From Rhodocyclus tenuis (GTDB lineage Bacteria > Pseudomonadota > Gammaproteobacteria > Burkholderiales > Rhodocyclaceae): DNA of 64,000 bases. The translations under genes and the position numbers were made by a program. The notes beneath the pieces were generated by a model that was not told the origin of the DNA, searched no databases, and worked only from the letters and a program-made list of their open reading frames with translations. Shown here piece after piece: positions 50,099 to 59,936 of this stretch (the stretch's first letter is position 1; the number at the start of each line of letters is the position of its first letter). The stretch is taken from contig NZ_JACIGE010000002.1 of assembly GCF_014197755.1 (NCBI RefSeq), positions 186,001 to 250,000 on the forward strand. The letters are read 5' to 3'.

Positions 50099-50979
50099 TG
50101 CTTGTTCCTTTGTTGCCAGGCCGCCTCGACGCCATCCCCGACCGAGGGATAACGCAGGCGGACCCGGAGTTCGTTCTTGATACGGCAGTTGCTGAGCCGG
50201 CGCGACTCGCTTATGAACGAGAGTTGTGCCGGCGAAAGGTGCCGGGCGGCGTCGGCGCGCGCAACGCGTGGCGGATGCGGCAAGCCAAAGCGGTCGGCAA
50301 CCAGATCGAAATACCCGGCCATCTTCATCGCCGAGTCGTCGCTCGCATTGTAGACGCGGTTGGGCAGTCCGAGCCGCAGCGCGGCGACGGCGATCGTCGC
50401 CAGATCGTCGGCGTGGATGTGGTTGGTAAATACATCATCTTCGGCGTTCAACACCGGCAGAGCGGCGCGCAGGCGATCAAGCGGCAGGCGGTCGGCGGCA
50501 TAGATGCCGGGCGCGCGCAGGATGCTGACGACGACATCGTAACGCCGGCCGAAAGCGCGCAGCTGCCGCTCGGCATCAAGCCGGCGCTGGCCGCGTGCCG
50601 TTGCCGGCCGCGCCCGGCGCGTTTCGTCGACACGCTCGCCCATGCAGTCGCCATAGACGCCGCTGGTGCTAATGTAGACAAGGCGCTGTGGTAGACTTTG
50701 CCCTTTCGCCAGCGCTGCCAGCAGGCGCCGGGTGCGCAGGTCGATGCAGCCATGCTCGCCGGGTGGTGCCATATGCAGGACGAGATCGGCGATCCCGCCA
50801 ATGCGCGCGAGACTGTCGGCGTCGTCGAGATCGGCAAGAATGGGGACAGCGCCGGCAGCCCGCCAGACAGCAGCCTTCGCCGGGTCGCGCAACAGGGCGA
50901 AGACGCGGTAGCGGGCAAGCAGGGCGGGTAAGGCGCGGCGGGCGACATCACCGCAGCCGACGATCAACAAGTTCTGCAC
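50086..50979 (-). CDS. NAD(P)-dependent epimerase/SDR-family protein (YeeZ-like)
   Basis: A 297-residue extended SDR starting with GTG 50979. LLIVGCGDVARRALPALLA is a GxGxxA-type dinucleotide-binding loop; LVYISTSGVYGDCMG carries the Ser near the active site and the Tyr equivalent; HIHADDLATIAVAAL matches the late conserved segment of nucleoside-sugar epimerases. The substrate is unknown. It overlaps hemJ by 13 bases. Confidence 0.85.
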   Translation of the reverse strand: MQNLLIVGCGDVARRALPALLARYRVFALLRDPAKAAVWRAAGAVPILADLDDADSLARIGGIADLVLHMAPPGEHGCIDLRTRRLLAALAKGQSLPQRLVYISTSGVYGDCMGERVDETRRARPATARGQRRLDAERQLRAFGRRYDVVVSILRAPGIYAADRLPLDRLRAALPVLNAEDDVFTNHIHADDLATIAVAALRLGLPNRVYNASDDSAMKMAGYFDLVADRFGLPHPPRVARADAARHLSPAQLSFISESRRLSNCRIKNELRVRLRYPSVGDGVEAAWQQRNKQCSN

Positions 50980-51119
50980 CAGCGGATTTTACCGGATTCG
51001 GAAGACAGGAAGAGTCGATGCGTTTTTCGCTCAAAGTCCAGCCGGCGGCCGGCACCGCGTGGCGGACGCAGGTAAACTGTTTTCCCGTTCCGTCTGATCA
51101 GCCCACTTAATCGCCCATC

Positions 51120-52277
51120 ATGTCCGACGTCTTCATCACCCGCCAACCGCTGGTCAACCGGCAGAGCCGGATCATCGCGCTGCGCCTGCGCCTGCACGGA
51201 GCCAGCGGCGACGCTGCACGCATGCTCAACGCACTGGCCGACGTCTGGCCGCAGGGCGAGCGGCCGGTCTTCGTCGCCTGCCCCGACGCCGACGGCCGCC
51301 TGCTCGACTGGAACATTCCGGCCAACGCCACGCTGGAATTTCCCGGTGCCGCCTTTTGCGACGCGCGCGCCGGCGAACTGCTCGCCGCGCTGCACCGGCA
51401 ACGCCCTTCGCTCTGCCTCGATTACGATGAACAGGCCGGCGAGGCACTCGCTGCCGGCCTCGCTTTCCGCTTCATCGCCTACGACGCGAAGAGCCAGACG
51501 GTCGCGCAATTGAAAACGCTGGCGGCAAAGATGCAGCCCTACGGCATCGGCGTCGCGCTCAATGTCGATTCCGAAAAGGCTTTCAAGGCGACGCTGGAAG
51601 CCGGCATGACCGCTGCTGCCAGCTGGTTCTTCAAGCATCCGACGAGTGCACCGGCAAAGACGCTGAATCCCGGACAGGCGCACATCATTCGCGTGCTCAA
51701 TCTGGTGCGCAAGAACGCCGACCTCCGCGAAATCGAAGCCGCGCTGAAGCAGGACGTCGCACTCTCGTACAAGCTGCTGCGCTACATCAACTCGGCCGGG
51801 TTCGGCCTGTCCTGCGAAATCCAGTCGTTCCGCCACGCCGTGACCATCCTCGGTTACGGCAAGCTGAACAAATGGCTGTCGCTGCTGCTGGCAACGGCAA
51901 GCAAGGCATCGATGGCACCGGCACTGATGCACACGGCGCTGACGCGGGCGCGACTGATGGAGTTGCTCGGCGACGGCCTGGTCGACAGCCAGGAGCACGA
52001 CAACCTGTTCATCACCGGCGCCTTCTCGCTGCTCGACGCGCTGCTTGGCGTGAGCATGGAACACGCGCTCGAAGCGATGCATCTGCCGCAGCCGATCAGC
52101 GATGCGCTGCTTGGCGAGGGCGGCCTCTACGCGCCCTTCCTCGACCTCGCCGCCGCCTGCGAAGGCAACGACCGCGAAGCGCTCGCGGAGCAGGCCGGAA
52201 TGCTCGGCATCAGCGCCGAACGGCTCAACCGCGCGCAACTGTCGGCGCTGGCTTTCGCCGAGGCGATGGAGTTCTAG
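51120..52277 (+). CDS. HDOD-domain signalling protein with degenerate EAL half
   Basis: A 385-residue protein of the YuxH/CdgJ layout. Residues 1-180 follow the EAL fold (VFITRQPLVNRQSRIIALRL at the start, LCLDYDEQ, FRFIAYDAKS) but lack the E-A-L motif and metal ligands, so no phosphodiesterase activity is expected. Residues 190-385 are a HDOD domain (VALSYKLLRYINSAGFGLSC, HAVTILGYGKLNKWLSLL). Such proteins link c-di-GMP signals to motility or pili in Vibrio and Pseudomonas; a link to the nearby pil genes is inference. Confidence 0.88.
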   Translation: MSDVFITRQPLVNRQSRIIALRLRLHGASGDAARMLNALADVWPQGERPVFVACPDADGRLLDWNIPANATLEFPGAAFCDARAGELLAALHRQRPSLCLDYDEQAGEALAAGLAFRFIAYDAKSQTVAQLKTLAAKMQPYGIGVALNVDSEKAFKATLEAGMTAAASWFFKHPTSAPAKTLNPGQAHIIRVLNLVRKNADLREIEAALKQDVALSYKLLRYINSAGFGLSCEIQSFRHAVTILGYGKLNKWLSLLLATASKASMAPALMHTALTRARLMELLGDGLVDSQEHDNLFITGAFSLLDALLGVSMEHALEAMHLPQPISDALLGEGGLYAPFLDLAAACEGNDREALAEQAGMLGISAERLNRAQLSALAFAEAMEF

Positions 52278-52288
52278 CCGCGCAGACG

Positions 52289-52308
52289 GGCGGGCGGCAC
52301 CGCCCGCC
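52289..52308. terminator. Bidirectional hairpin between HDOD gene and livF
   Basis: GGCGGGCG (52289-52296) pairs with CGCCCGCC (52301-52308) across a four-base loop, in the 36-base gap between convergent stops. It is a likely shared terminator, though T runs are short. Confidence 0.5.
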
Positions 52309-52313
52309 GCGTT

Positions 52314-53018
52314 CTACTCGCCGAGATAGGCGGCGCGCACTTTCGGGTCGGAAAGCAGGTCGGCGGCGTCGCCGGTTAGCGTGATCTCGCCGCTTTCCAT
52401 GACGTAACCGCGCTGGCTGGTTTCCAGCGCCAGCTTGGCGTTCTGCTCGACCAGCAGGACAGTCATTCCCTCGCTGGCGACCGTGCGGATGACCTCGAAA
52501 ATCTTCTGCACCATGATCGGCGCCAGGCCCATCGACGGCTCGTCAAGCAGCAGCATCTTCGGCCGGCTCATCAGCGCGCGGCCGAGCGCCAGCATCTGCT
52601 GTTCGCCGCCCGACATGGTGCCGGCCATCTGCCGCGCGCGCTCCTTCAGACGCGGAAAAAGTCCGAAGATGTGCTCGATGTCGGCAGCAATCGCGTCCTT
52701 GTCACTGCGGCAATAGGCGCCCATCTGCAGATTCTCGACGATACTCATGCGCGGGAAGACGCCGCGGCCTTCCGGCACCAGCGCGATACCCGCCGATACC
52801 AGCGCATGCGGCGCCAGTTTCGAGATTTCCTCGCCACGGAAACGCACGCTGCCGCCAGCGGCATTGAGCAACCGCGCCAGCGCCTTCAGCGTACTCGTCT
52901 TGCCAGCGCCGTTGGCGCCGATTAGCGCCACCATCTCGCCTTCGGCGACGTGAAAATTGATGCCGCGAACGGCCTGGATGCCGCCGTAAGCGACACGGAG
53001 TCCGGTAACCTCAAGCAA
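52314..53018 (-). CDS. livF: Branched-chain amino acid ABC transporter ATP-binding protein LivF
   Basis: A 234-residue ABC ATPase. Walker A is GANGAGKTST, the signature is MSGGEQQMLALGRAL and Walker B is MLLLDEPSMGL. The start is TTG at 53018, with GGGAGG five bases upstream; no nearby ATG exists and longer frames read into livG. The gene overlaps the livG end by eight bases. It is the last gene of the liv operon. Confidence 0.96.
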   Translation of the reverse strand: MLEVTGLRVAYGGIQAVRGINFHVAEGEMVALIGANGAGKTSTLKALARLLNAAGGSVRFRGEEISKLAPHALVSAGIALVPEGRGVFPRMSIVENLQMGAYCRSDKDAIAADIEHIFGLFPRLKERARQMAGTMSGGEQQMLALGRALMSRPKMLLLDEPSMGLAPIMVQKIFEVIRTVASEGMTVLLVEQNAKLALETSQRGYVMESGEITLTGDAADLLSDPKVRAAYLGE

Positions 53019-53781
53019 CGGCGCCTCCCAGATACGCTTCGATGACGCGCGGATCGTGCTGCACCACCGCCGGCACGTCCTCGCAGATTTTGGCGCCATA
53101 ATCGAGCACGGCGACACGGTCGCACAGCCCCATGACCAGTTTGACGTCGTGCTCGATGAGCAGGACGGTGATGCCGTCGGCGCGAATTCCCTCGATCAGC
53201 ACGCGCAGTTCGGCGGTTTCGGTACCGTTCATGCCGGCGGCCGGCTCGTCGAGCGCGAGCAGCTTCGGATCGGTCGCCAGCGCGCGCGCGATCTCCAGCC
53301 GGCGCTGATCGCCGTAAGAAAGGTTGCGCGCCAGATCGTCGGCACGGTCGGCGATATCGACGTAGTGCAGCAGTTCCTCGGCACGCCGGCGGATCGCCGC
53401 TTCTTCGGCACAGGTGCGGCGATCGTGCAGCACGGCACCGATGACGCCGGCCGAGGTGCGCACATGGCGACCGACCATGATGTTTTCCATCGCCGTCATG
53501 TTGCCGAACAGACGGATGTTCTGGAAAGTGCGTGCGATGCCGCGCTGCGCGGCCTTGTGCGGCGCGCTCGCCACCAGCTTCTGGCCGGCGAAGACGAGAT
53601 CACCACCATCGGGCGTATACAGCCCGGTGAGCACATTGAAGAAGGTCGTCTTGCCGGCACCGTTGGGGCCGATCAGACCGTAGATCTCGCCTTCGCGGAT
53701 GGTCAGCGAGACGTCGCGCAGCGCCTTGACACCGCCGAAGTGCTTGGCGATGTTCCTCGCCTCGAGCAGTAGCGCGCTCAT
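53011..53781 (-). CDS. livG: Branched-chain amino acid ABC transporter ATP-binding protein LivG
   Basis: A 256-residue ABC ATPase. Walker A is GPNGAGKTTFFNV, the LivG-specific GIARTFQNIRLFGNMTA follows, the signature is LSYGDQRRLEIARAL and Walker B is LLALDEPAAGMN. The ATG shares ATGA with the livM stop. Confidence 0.97.
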   Translation of the reverse strand: MSALLLEARNIAKHFGGVKALRDVSLTIREGEIYGLIGPNGAGKTTFFNVLTGLYTPDGGDLVFAGQKLVASAPHKAAQRGIARTFQNIRLFGNMTAMENIMVGRHVRTSAGVIGAVLHDRRTCAEEAAIRRRAEELLHYVDIADRADDLARNLSYGDQRRLEIARALATDPKLLALDEPAAGMNGTETAELRVLIEGIRADGITVLLIEHDVKLVMGLCDRVAVLDYGAKICEDVPAVVQHDPRVIEAYLGGAVA

Positions 53782-54857
53782 GCCGCGCCCCCCTTGAACT
53801 CGCGCCGACGTCGCGTCGACGGCCACAGGCCGGCGGGTCGATAAAGCATGACGACGATCAGCGCCAGACCGAAGAGCAGCATGCGCAGCGCTTCCGGATC
53901 AAGCAGGATCTTGCCGAACACCGCCTGCTGCACCGGTCCGGCGCCATGGCGGAACAGCTCGGGCAGGATGGTCAGCAGGATGCCGCCGAGGATGACGCCC
54001 GGAATGTTGCCCATGCCGCCGAGCACGACCATGCACAGCACCATCACCGATTCCATCAGGCTGAACGATTCGGGGCTGACGAAGGCCTGGAAGCCGGCAA
54101 ACAGGCCACCGGCGACCCCGCCGAAGGAGGCGCCCATGGCGAAAGCGAGCAGTTTGATGTTGCGCGTGTTGATGCCGCAGGCCTTGGCCGCAATCTCGTC
54201 CTCGCGGATCGCCACCCAGGCGCGACCGATGCGCGAATTCTCCAGACGGATGGTGACGAAAACAATCGCCAGTGCCAGCGCCAGGAACAGGTAGTAGTAG
54301 GCGTGCAGTGACGGCAGGGTGAAGCCGAACAGGTCGATCGGTTTCGACAGCGAAACGCCGCCGATGCGGATCGGATCGATGCCCGAAATCCCCTGCGGGC
54401 CGTTGGTGATATTCACCGGCGCGTTGAGGTTGTTAAGGAAGATGCGGATGATCTCGCCGAAACCGAGGGTGACGATGGCCAGATAGTCGCCGCGCAACCT
54501 CAGCGTCGGCGCACCGAGCAGCACGCCGAAGATGCCGGCGACAGCGGCGCCGGCGGGCAGGATCGCCCACATCGGCAGATGCAGGCCGAATTGCGGGCTG
54601 GCCAGCAGCGCGTACATGTAGGCGCCGACCGCGTAGAAGGCGATGTAACCCATGTCGAGCAGGCCGGCAAAACCGACGACGATGTTCAGCCCGAGCGCGA
54701 GCATGATGTAGAGCAGCGCGAAATCGACGATGCGCAGCCAGGTTGAGCCGGCGGCAGAGCCGATCAGGAAGGGCGCCACCGCCAGCAGGATGCCGATAAG
54801 GACAGTCGCGGCGATGGCGGCACGCTTGTCGTGCCGGAGAGCTTCGAATCGCATCAT
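53778..54857 (-). CDS. livM: Branched-chain amino acid ABC transporter permease LivM
   Basis: A 359-residue permease with about nine TM helices. GLNIVVGFAGLLDMGYIAFYAVGAY and GRAWVAIREDEIAAKACGIN (EAA-like coupling loop, about 235) are family motifs, as is FAMGASFGGVAGGLFAG. The start overlaps the livH stop (ATGATG; the first ATG at 54857 is used). Confidence 0.96.
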   Translation of the reverse strand: MMRFEALRHDKRAAIAATVLIGILLAVAPFLIGSAAGSTWLRIVDFALLYIMLALGLNIVVGFAGLLDMGYIAFYAVGAYMYALLASPQFGLHLPMWAILPAGAAVAGIFGVLLGAPTLRLRGDYLAIVTLGFGEIIRIFLNNLNAPVNITNGPQGISGIDPIRIGGVSLSKPIDLFGFTLPSLHAYYYLFLALALAIVFVTIRLENSRIGRAWVAIREDEIAAKACGINTRNIKLLAFAMGASFGGVAGGLFAGFQAFVSPESFSLMESVMVLCMVVLGGMGNIPGVILGGILLTILPELFRHGAGPVQQAVFGKILLDPEALRMLLFGLALIVVMLYRPAGLWPSTRRRREFKGGAA

Positions 54858-55777
54858 GCGCGCTCCGCGACCTTCTCCCCGACCAGCCCAGACGGCCGGA
54901 AAACGAGGACGAGAATGAGGACGAAGAAAGCGAAAACGTCCTGATAGTGACTGCCGAGGAAGCCGCCGGTGAGGTCACCGATGTAGCCGGCGCCGAGCGA
55001 TTCGATCAGGCCGAGCAGGATGCCGCCGAGCATGGCGCCGGCGAGGTTGCCGATACCGCCGAGCACCGCCGCGGTAAACGCCTTCAGGCCGAGAATGAAG
55101 CCCATGTAGTAATGCGCGATCGAGTAGTTGGCGCTGACCATGAAGCCGGCGACGGCGGCCAGCGACGAGCCGATGACGAAGGTCAGCGAGATGATGCGGT
55201 TGGTGTCGACGCCCATCAGCTGCGCGATCGACGGATTTTCCGCCGTGGCGCGCATGGCGCGGCCGAGACGCGTGCGCTGCACGAGCAAGGTCAGGCCGAT
55301 CATCATCAGCGCGGCGATGGCGATGATGGCGACCTGCACGCCGGTGATGGTCGCCTCGAACACCTCGAAGTCCACGGACGGCAGAATCGGCGGGAAAGCA
55401 TGGTAATTGCGTCCCCAGACGAGCATCGCCACGTTCTGCAAGACGATCGAAACGCCGATCGCGGTGATCAGCGGCGCCAGCTTCGGCGCATTGCGCAGCG
55501 GCCGGTAGGCGATGCGCTCGATGGCAAAGCCGGTGGCCATGCACACCGGCACCGCAGCAGCGAGGCCGATCAGCGCCATGACGACGCCGGGCAGACCGCT
55601 GCCGAGCAGGAGATTGATGACCGTGAGTGCGACCATGGCGCCGATCATGACCACTTCGCCGTGCGCGAAGTTGATCAGGCCCATGATGCCGTAGACCATC
55701 GTGTAGCCGAGCGCGACCAGCGCATAGATGCTGCCGAGCACGAGGCCGTTGATGATTTGTTGAATGAAGATATCCAT
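54854..55777 (-). CDS. livH: Branched-chain amino acid ABC transporter permease LivH
   Basis: A 307-residue permease with eight predicted TM helices. FIQQIINGLVLGSIYALVAL and YTMVYGIMGLINFAHGE open the protein; LGRAMRATAENPSIAQLMGV is the coupling loop. ATG 55777 is used because it aligns with the family start. It follows livK after 132 bases containing a hairpin. Confidence 0.97.
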   Translation of the reverse strand: MDIFIQQIINGLVLGSIYALVALGYTMVYGIMGLINFAHGEVVMIGAMVALTVINLLLGSGLPGVVMALIGLAAAVPVCMATGFAIERIAYRPLRNAPKLAPLITAIGVSIVLQNVAMLVWGRNYHAFPPILPSVDFEVFEATITGVQVAIIAIAALMMIGLTLLVQRTRLGRAMRATAENPSIAQLMGVDTNRIISLTFVIGSSLAAVAGFMVSANYSIAHYYMGFILGLKAFTAAVLGGIGNLAGAMLGGILLGLIESLGAGYIGDLTGGFLGSHYQDVFAFFVLILVLVFRPSGLVGEKVAERA

Positions 55778-55868
55778 CGGAGCCTGTTGCCGATCGTCGG
55801 TGATGCCGGAGAAACCGGGAATAACGGGGAAAACGCGTTCAGGGGAAAAGCGCCGCAAGGATACGCGA

Positions 55869-55888
55869 ACGGCGCCCGCAGGCGCCGT
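55869..55888 (-). terminator. Intra-operon hairpin between livK and livH
   Basis: ACGGCGCC and GGCGCCGT form a perfect eight-base stem with a four-base loop. There is no T run, so it more likely protects the abundant livK mRNA end or attenuates read-through than fully terminates. Confidence 0.45.
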
Positions 55889-55909
55889 CCACGATCAAGC
55901 GAGTGTGAC

Positions 55910-57202
55910 TTATTTCTTTTCAGGTGTTGCAGCGGGCGCAGCAGCCGGCGCCGCTTCGGCCGGTTTGGCGGCGTCGGCAGCAGGTGCCGGCGCAGCTTCC
56001 GGCTCGGCGGCAGCACCACCGATCGTCTGCAGATACTCCCACTTGCCTTCCTTGACCTGATACAGCGAGATGGCACCGTTCTTCAGGTCGCCGTTGGCGT
56101 CGAAGGCAATCTTCGAGCTGACGCCCTGGAAGTCGGTCTTGCCCACTTCAGGCAGGTACTTGGCCGGCTCGACCGAGTTGGCGCGCTTCATCGCCTCGAC
56201 CATGACATACACCGCGTCATAGACGTAGGGCGCGTAGAGCTGGATCTGGCCGTACTTGGCCGAGAACTTGTCGCCGAATTCCTTGCCACCCGGCATCTGT
56301 TCGAGCGGCACGCCCGGCAGCGAGCAGTACTGGCCTTCGGCAGCGGCGCCGGCGAGCTTGATCAGTTCGGGTGTGCAGCCGCCGTCGCCGGTGAGGAACT
56401 TCGCCTTCAGGCCAAGCGACTTCAGCTGCTTGACCATCGGGCCGCCTTGCGCGTCCATGCCGCCGTAGAAGACGACATCGGGGCGCTTCGACTTGATCTT
56501 GGTCAGGATGGCGGCGAAATCGGTTGCCTTGTCGGTGGTGAATTCACGCGTCACGACCTTGCCGCCGTTGGCGAGGACCGCCTTCTCGAACTCGTCGGCC
56601 AGACCCTGGCCGTACGCGGTGCGGTCGTCAATGATGGCGACGGTCTTGGCCTTGATCGCCTGCGCCGCGAACTCGCCGAGCGCATGGCCCTGCTGCACGT
56701 CGTTGGCCATGACGCGGAAGGTCGTGGCAAAGCCCTGCTGCGTATACTTCGGATTGGTCGCCGAGCCCGAAATCTGCGGGATGCCGGCGTCGGAGTAGAG
56801 CTTGGAAGCGGGAATCGTCGTCCCCGAATTGAGGTGGCCGATGACGCCGTTGACCTTGGCATCGACCAGCTTCTGCGCAACGATGGTGCCCTGCTTCGGA
56901 TCGGCCTGGTCATCTTCGGCGAGCAGCTCGAACTTGATCTTGGCGCCGCCGATTTCCAGTGCCTTGGCGTTCAGTTCTTCGATGGCGAGACGGGCGGCGT
57001 TCTCGTTGTCCTTGCCGAGGTGCGCCTGCGGACCGGTGAGCGGCGCGACGTGGCCGATGTTGACCGTCACTTCCGGCTTCGCGACCGGAGCGGCAGGAGC
57101 AGCGGGCGGCGGTGCCGGTTCTTCCTTCTTGTCGCCACATGCGGCGAGGGCCAGAGCAGCAGCGACAGCGAGTGACATGCTGGTAAGACGCGGGAATTGC
57201 AT
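55910..57202 (-). CDS. livK: Branched-chain amino acid ABC transporter substrate-binding lipoprotein
   Basis: A 430-residue type 1 periplasmic binding protein. The signal peptide ends in lipobox LAAC (Cys22), so it is likely anchored in the membrane rather than free as in enteric LivK. The core opens VNIGHVAPLTGPQAHLGKDN and includes FRVMANDVQQGHALGEFAA and PYVYDAVYVMVEAM. Both ends of the mature chain are low-complexity Ala/Pro/Glu tails (about 26-42 and 390-430), which is unusual. GGAGG precedes the ATG. Confidence 0.93.
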   Translation of the reverse strand: MQFPRLTSMSLAVAAALALAACGDKKEEPAPPPAAPAAPVAKPEVTVNIGHVAPLTGPQAHLGKDNENAARLAIEELNAKALEIGGAKIKFELLAEDDQADPKQGTIVAQKLVDAKVNGVIGHLNSGTTIPASKLYSDAGIPQISGSATNPKYTQQGFATTFRVMANDVQQGHALGEFAAQAIKAKTVAIIDDRTAYGQGLADEFEKAVLANGGKVVTREFTTDKATDFAAILTKIKSKRPDVVFYGGMDAQGGPMVKQLKSLGLKAKFLTGDGGCTPELIKLAGAAAEGQYCSLPGVPLEQMPGGKEFGDKFSAKYGQIQLYAPYVYDAVYVMVEAMKRANSVEPAKYLPEVGKTDFQGVSSKIAFDANGDLKNGAISLYQVKEGKWEYLQTIGGAAAEPEAAPAPAADAAKPAEAAPAAAPAATPEKK

Positions 57203-57339
57203 GGCTTAACCTCCAGGAGAGAAAGTGATTCGGACAGAACAAAAGCGGGCGCCTGATTCTGCGGAGCGCATCACCCCTTGTCAATAACGGGATGTGCTTA
57301 AGGGCTCAGCAAGTTTGTCTGCGAAAACGCCGCACCAAG

Positions 57340-57366
57340 AAAAAAGCCGGCCACCGGCCGGCATTT
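57340..57366. terminator. Terminator after the cytochrome c gene
   Basis: GCCGGCC (57346-57352) and GGCCGGC (57356-57362) form a seven-base stem with loop ACC, preceded by six A and followed by ATTTT. On the minus strand the stem is followed by six T, a good Rho-independent terminator for the cytochrome gene. Confidence 0.75.
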
Positions 57367-57384
57367 TCCCTGCAGAAAAGTCGC

Positions 57385-57729
57385 TTACTTGTAGTCGAGC
57401 GGCTTCTGGCTGAGCACCCACTTGACGAGGGTGGTCGCTTCGTCCTTGGTGACGTTGTTCGCCGGCATCGGAATCTTGGCGCCGAGCTGCTTTTCCCAGA
57501 CGCCCGCGCCGCCCTTCATGACCTTGTCGGACAGCTTGGCAACCGCACCGGCGTCGCCGGCGTACTTCTTGGCAACCCAGCCATAAGCCGGGCCGACGAC
57601 CTTCTTGTCCGGGGCGTGGCAAGCGAGACAGCCCTTGGTCTTGGCCAGGTCTTCAGCGCCAGCTGCCTGCGCGCCGGCGGCGGAGAACAGGCCGGCGGCG
57701 ACCAGCAGCGAAACGTAAATTGCTTTCAT
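57385..57729 (-). CDS. Class I c-type cytochrome (c551/c5-like)
   Basis: A 114-residue periplasmic cytochrome. A signal peptide of about 22 residues ends in AQA-AG. The haem motif is CLACH (residues 34-38) and the distal Met ligand lies in KIPMPANN (Met88). GGAG precedes the ATG at 57729. It is a soluble electron carrier for terminal oxidases or nitrogen-oxide reductases. It lies 41 bases downstream of the DUF255 gene on the same strand. Confidence 0.93.
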   Translation of the reverse strand: MKAIYVSLLVAAGLFSAAGAQAAGAEDLAKTKGCLACHAPDKKVVGPAYGWVAKKYAGDAGAVAKLSDKVMKGGAGVWEKQLGAKIPMPANNVTKDEATTLVKWVLSQKPLDYK

Positions 57730-57770
57730 CAATGACTCCGTTAGGTAATAAGTTTGAAACCCCGCGGATG

Positions 57771-59936
57771 TTATTTCAGTTCCCCCGCCTTGAAAAGCTC
57801 CTTGATCAAGGATTCGGGGGTGGAAACGGGCGGTAAGCAAGTAACGCGCGTACATACCCAGGCGTTGACGTGATCGCTTTCCGGCAGCCTCAGCGGCGGC
57901 GGCAGATCCCGTTCGCCATTGCGCAAGAAGACGACCATTAAATCATCTAGATAGCGACTGCTCAGCGCAGATTTCCAGGGGGCGAACCCGGTCTGCGGTC
58001 CGCGCAGGACGACGCGCCGCGGCGGCTGCCGGAACTCTTCGAGCGCCATCAGCCACGACGCGAAGCCGGCCGGCGAACGTGTCGCTTCGTTGTGAAAAAG
58101 CGACACTACGCCTTCCACCGCTGCCTGCCAGCGCGTTTCACCGGTGACCTGTCCAAGACGCAGCAGCGCACGCGCGGCAACGGCGTTGCCCGAAGGCGTG
58201 GCGTTGTCGTGCCCGGGCTTCGGCCGGTGGATCAGCGGCTCATGGTCGTGACGGGTGAAGAAAAAGCCGCGATAGGGATTCCCCGAGTCTGCGACGAGCG
58301 CTACCTGCGCGGCTGGCGGCATACCGACATCGGCGAAAGCGTCGACCAGCTCGTCGGCAAGATCGACCGCAAAGTCGAGGTCGCTGGCAACGAATTCGTC
58401 CTGCAGCAACTCGAGGATGGCGGCAAGCAGGAAGGCGTGGTCATCGAGGTAGGCATTGAGCAGGCCGGCCTTGTTCGGAGCTTGGCTGGCGGCCGCGTCA
58501 GGCGCCGCTGGCGTGCCGCCGGCGAGCGAAACAGCGTCGTCGCGACAACTGGCGTACAGACGGCCGTCTCGCCACAGCTCGCGGCGCACGCAGGCGAGTG
58601 CGCGCCGCGCCGAATCGACCCAGTCGGGACGACCGCAGACGCGCCCAGCATGCGCCATGCCTTCGATCATCAGCGCGTTCCAGCCGGCGAGGATCTTCTC
58701 GTCGCGCGCCGGTGGCGGGCGTCGGCTGCGTACGGCAAAGAGCTTCTCGCGCGCCGAGGCGAGCAGTTCGCGGCACTGCGCCGGTGACAGCCCCTGCGCG
58801 GCGGCGACTTCGCCGAGTGGCTGTGCGACCTTGAGGTGCCAGCGCCTTTGCCCCTCCTCGTCGGTGAAATTTGCCGGCGCGTCGAGCCCCCAGTGCGCGC
58901 TGGCAACGGCTGCCTCGGTGGCGCTCAGCGCTGCGGCAAACTCCGCACGCTGCCAGACGTAGAAGGCGCCCTCACCGCCCTCGGAATCGGCGTCGAGCGA
59001 GGCGTAGTAGGCGCCCGAGGGCGACTGCATCTCGCGCAGCACCCATGCGGCCGTCGCCTCGACGACGTCGCGATAGCGTGCGTCGCCGGTCAGCGTCCAC
59101 GCATCGGCATAGACGCGCAGCAGCTGCGCGTTGTCGTAGAGCATTTTCTCGAAGTGCGGAATTTCCCAGCGCTCGTCGACCGAGTAGCGGCAGAAGCCGC
59201 CGCCGATCTGGTCGAACAGTCCACCTTCAGCCATGCGCGTCAGCGTCGTCGTCGCCATCGTCAGTGCTTCCGGCGTACCGACGCGCAGCAGCAGGTCGAG
59301 GTCGTTGGCGTGCGGAAACTTCGGCGCAGGGCCGAAGCCGCCGTCCTGCGCATCGAAATTCGCGGCCAGTTCAGCGACGGCAAGCGCCAGCGGGTCGCTG
59401 ACGAAGTCAGCTGCCGCCGTCGCGCCCTTGCTGACCGTTTGCGCCAGCGCGCGTGTCAGTTCGCGGTTCTGTGCCTCGATCTCGCCGCGGCGCTGCTGCC
59501 AGGCGTCGGCAACGGCCAACAGCAGTTCGCCGAAGGCCGGCAGGCCATGGCGCGGCGCCGGCGGAAAGTAGGTGCCGCCAAAAAACGGCACGCCGGTGGG
59601 CGTCAGGAACAGCGTCAGCGGCCAGCCACCGGCGCGGCCGGTGAGCATCTGGTGCGCGGTCTGGTAGATCTGGTCGAGGTCGGGCCGCTCCTCGCGGTCG
59701 ACCTTGATGTTGACGAAGTGCGCGTTCATCAGCGCCGCGGTCGCCTCGTCTGCAAAAGACTCGTGCGCCATGACGTGGCACCAGTGGCAGGCGGAATAGC
59801 CGATCGAGAGCAGGATCGGCCGATCCTCGGCGCGCGCCAGCGCCAGTGCTGCGGCGCTCCACGGATGCCAGTCGACCGGATTGTCGGCGTGCTGGCGCAG
59901 GTAAGGCGAGGTCTCGCGGGAAAGTCGCTTGCTCAT
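57771..59936 (-). CDS. Thioredoxin domain-containing protein DUF255 (YyaL/SSP411 family)
   Basis: A 721-residue protein. [20 protein letters not shown] opens the family; a thioredoxin-like domain carries [18 protein letters not shown] (about 52-69) and a cis-Pro region [13 protein letters not shown]. The remainder is an (alpha/alpha)6 barrel resembling N-acylglucosamine 2-epimerases ([24 protein letters not shown]-like segment near 265). The role in bacteria is unknown. ATG 59936 is chosen over the longer frame because the family starts there. Confidence 0.93.
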   Translation of the reverse strand: MSKRLSRETSPYLRQHADNPVDWHPWSAAALALARAEDRPILLSIGYSACHWCHVMAHESFADEATAALMNAHFVNIKVDREERPDLDQIYQTAHQMLTGRAGGWPLTLFLTPTGVPFFGGTYFPPAPRHGLPAFGELLLAVADAWQQRRGEIEAQNRELTRALAQTVSKGATAAADFVSDPLALAVAELAANFDAQDGGFGPAPKFPHANDLDLLLRVGTPEALTMATTTLTRMAEGGLFDQIGGGFCRYSVDERWEIPHFEKMLYDNAQLLRVYADAWTLTGDARYRDVVEATAAWVLREMQSPSGAYYASLDADSEGGEGAFYVWQRAEFAAALSATEAAVASAHWGLDAPANFTDEEGQRRWHLKVAQPLGEVAAAQGLSPAQCRELLASAREKLFAVRSRRPPPARDEKILAGWNALMIEGMAHAGRVCGRPDWVDSARRALACVRRELWRDGRLYASCRDDAVSLAGGTPAAPDAAASQAPNKAGLLNAYLDDHAFLLAAILELLQDEFVASDLDFAVDLADELVDAFADVGMPPAAQVALVADSGNPYRGFFFTRHDHEPLIHRPKPGHDNATPSGNAVAARALLRLGQVTGETRWQAAVEGVVSLFHNEATRSPAGFASWLMALEEFRQPPRRVVLRGPQTGFAPWKSALSSRYLDDLMVVFLRNGERDLPPPLRLPESDHVNAWVCTRVTCLPPVSTPESLIKELFKAGELK

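Noticed and set aside
51018-51110. Possible 30-residue peptide upstream of the HDOD gene
   Set aside because: It is short, has no ribosome site and no motif, and ends ten bases before the HDOD start.
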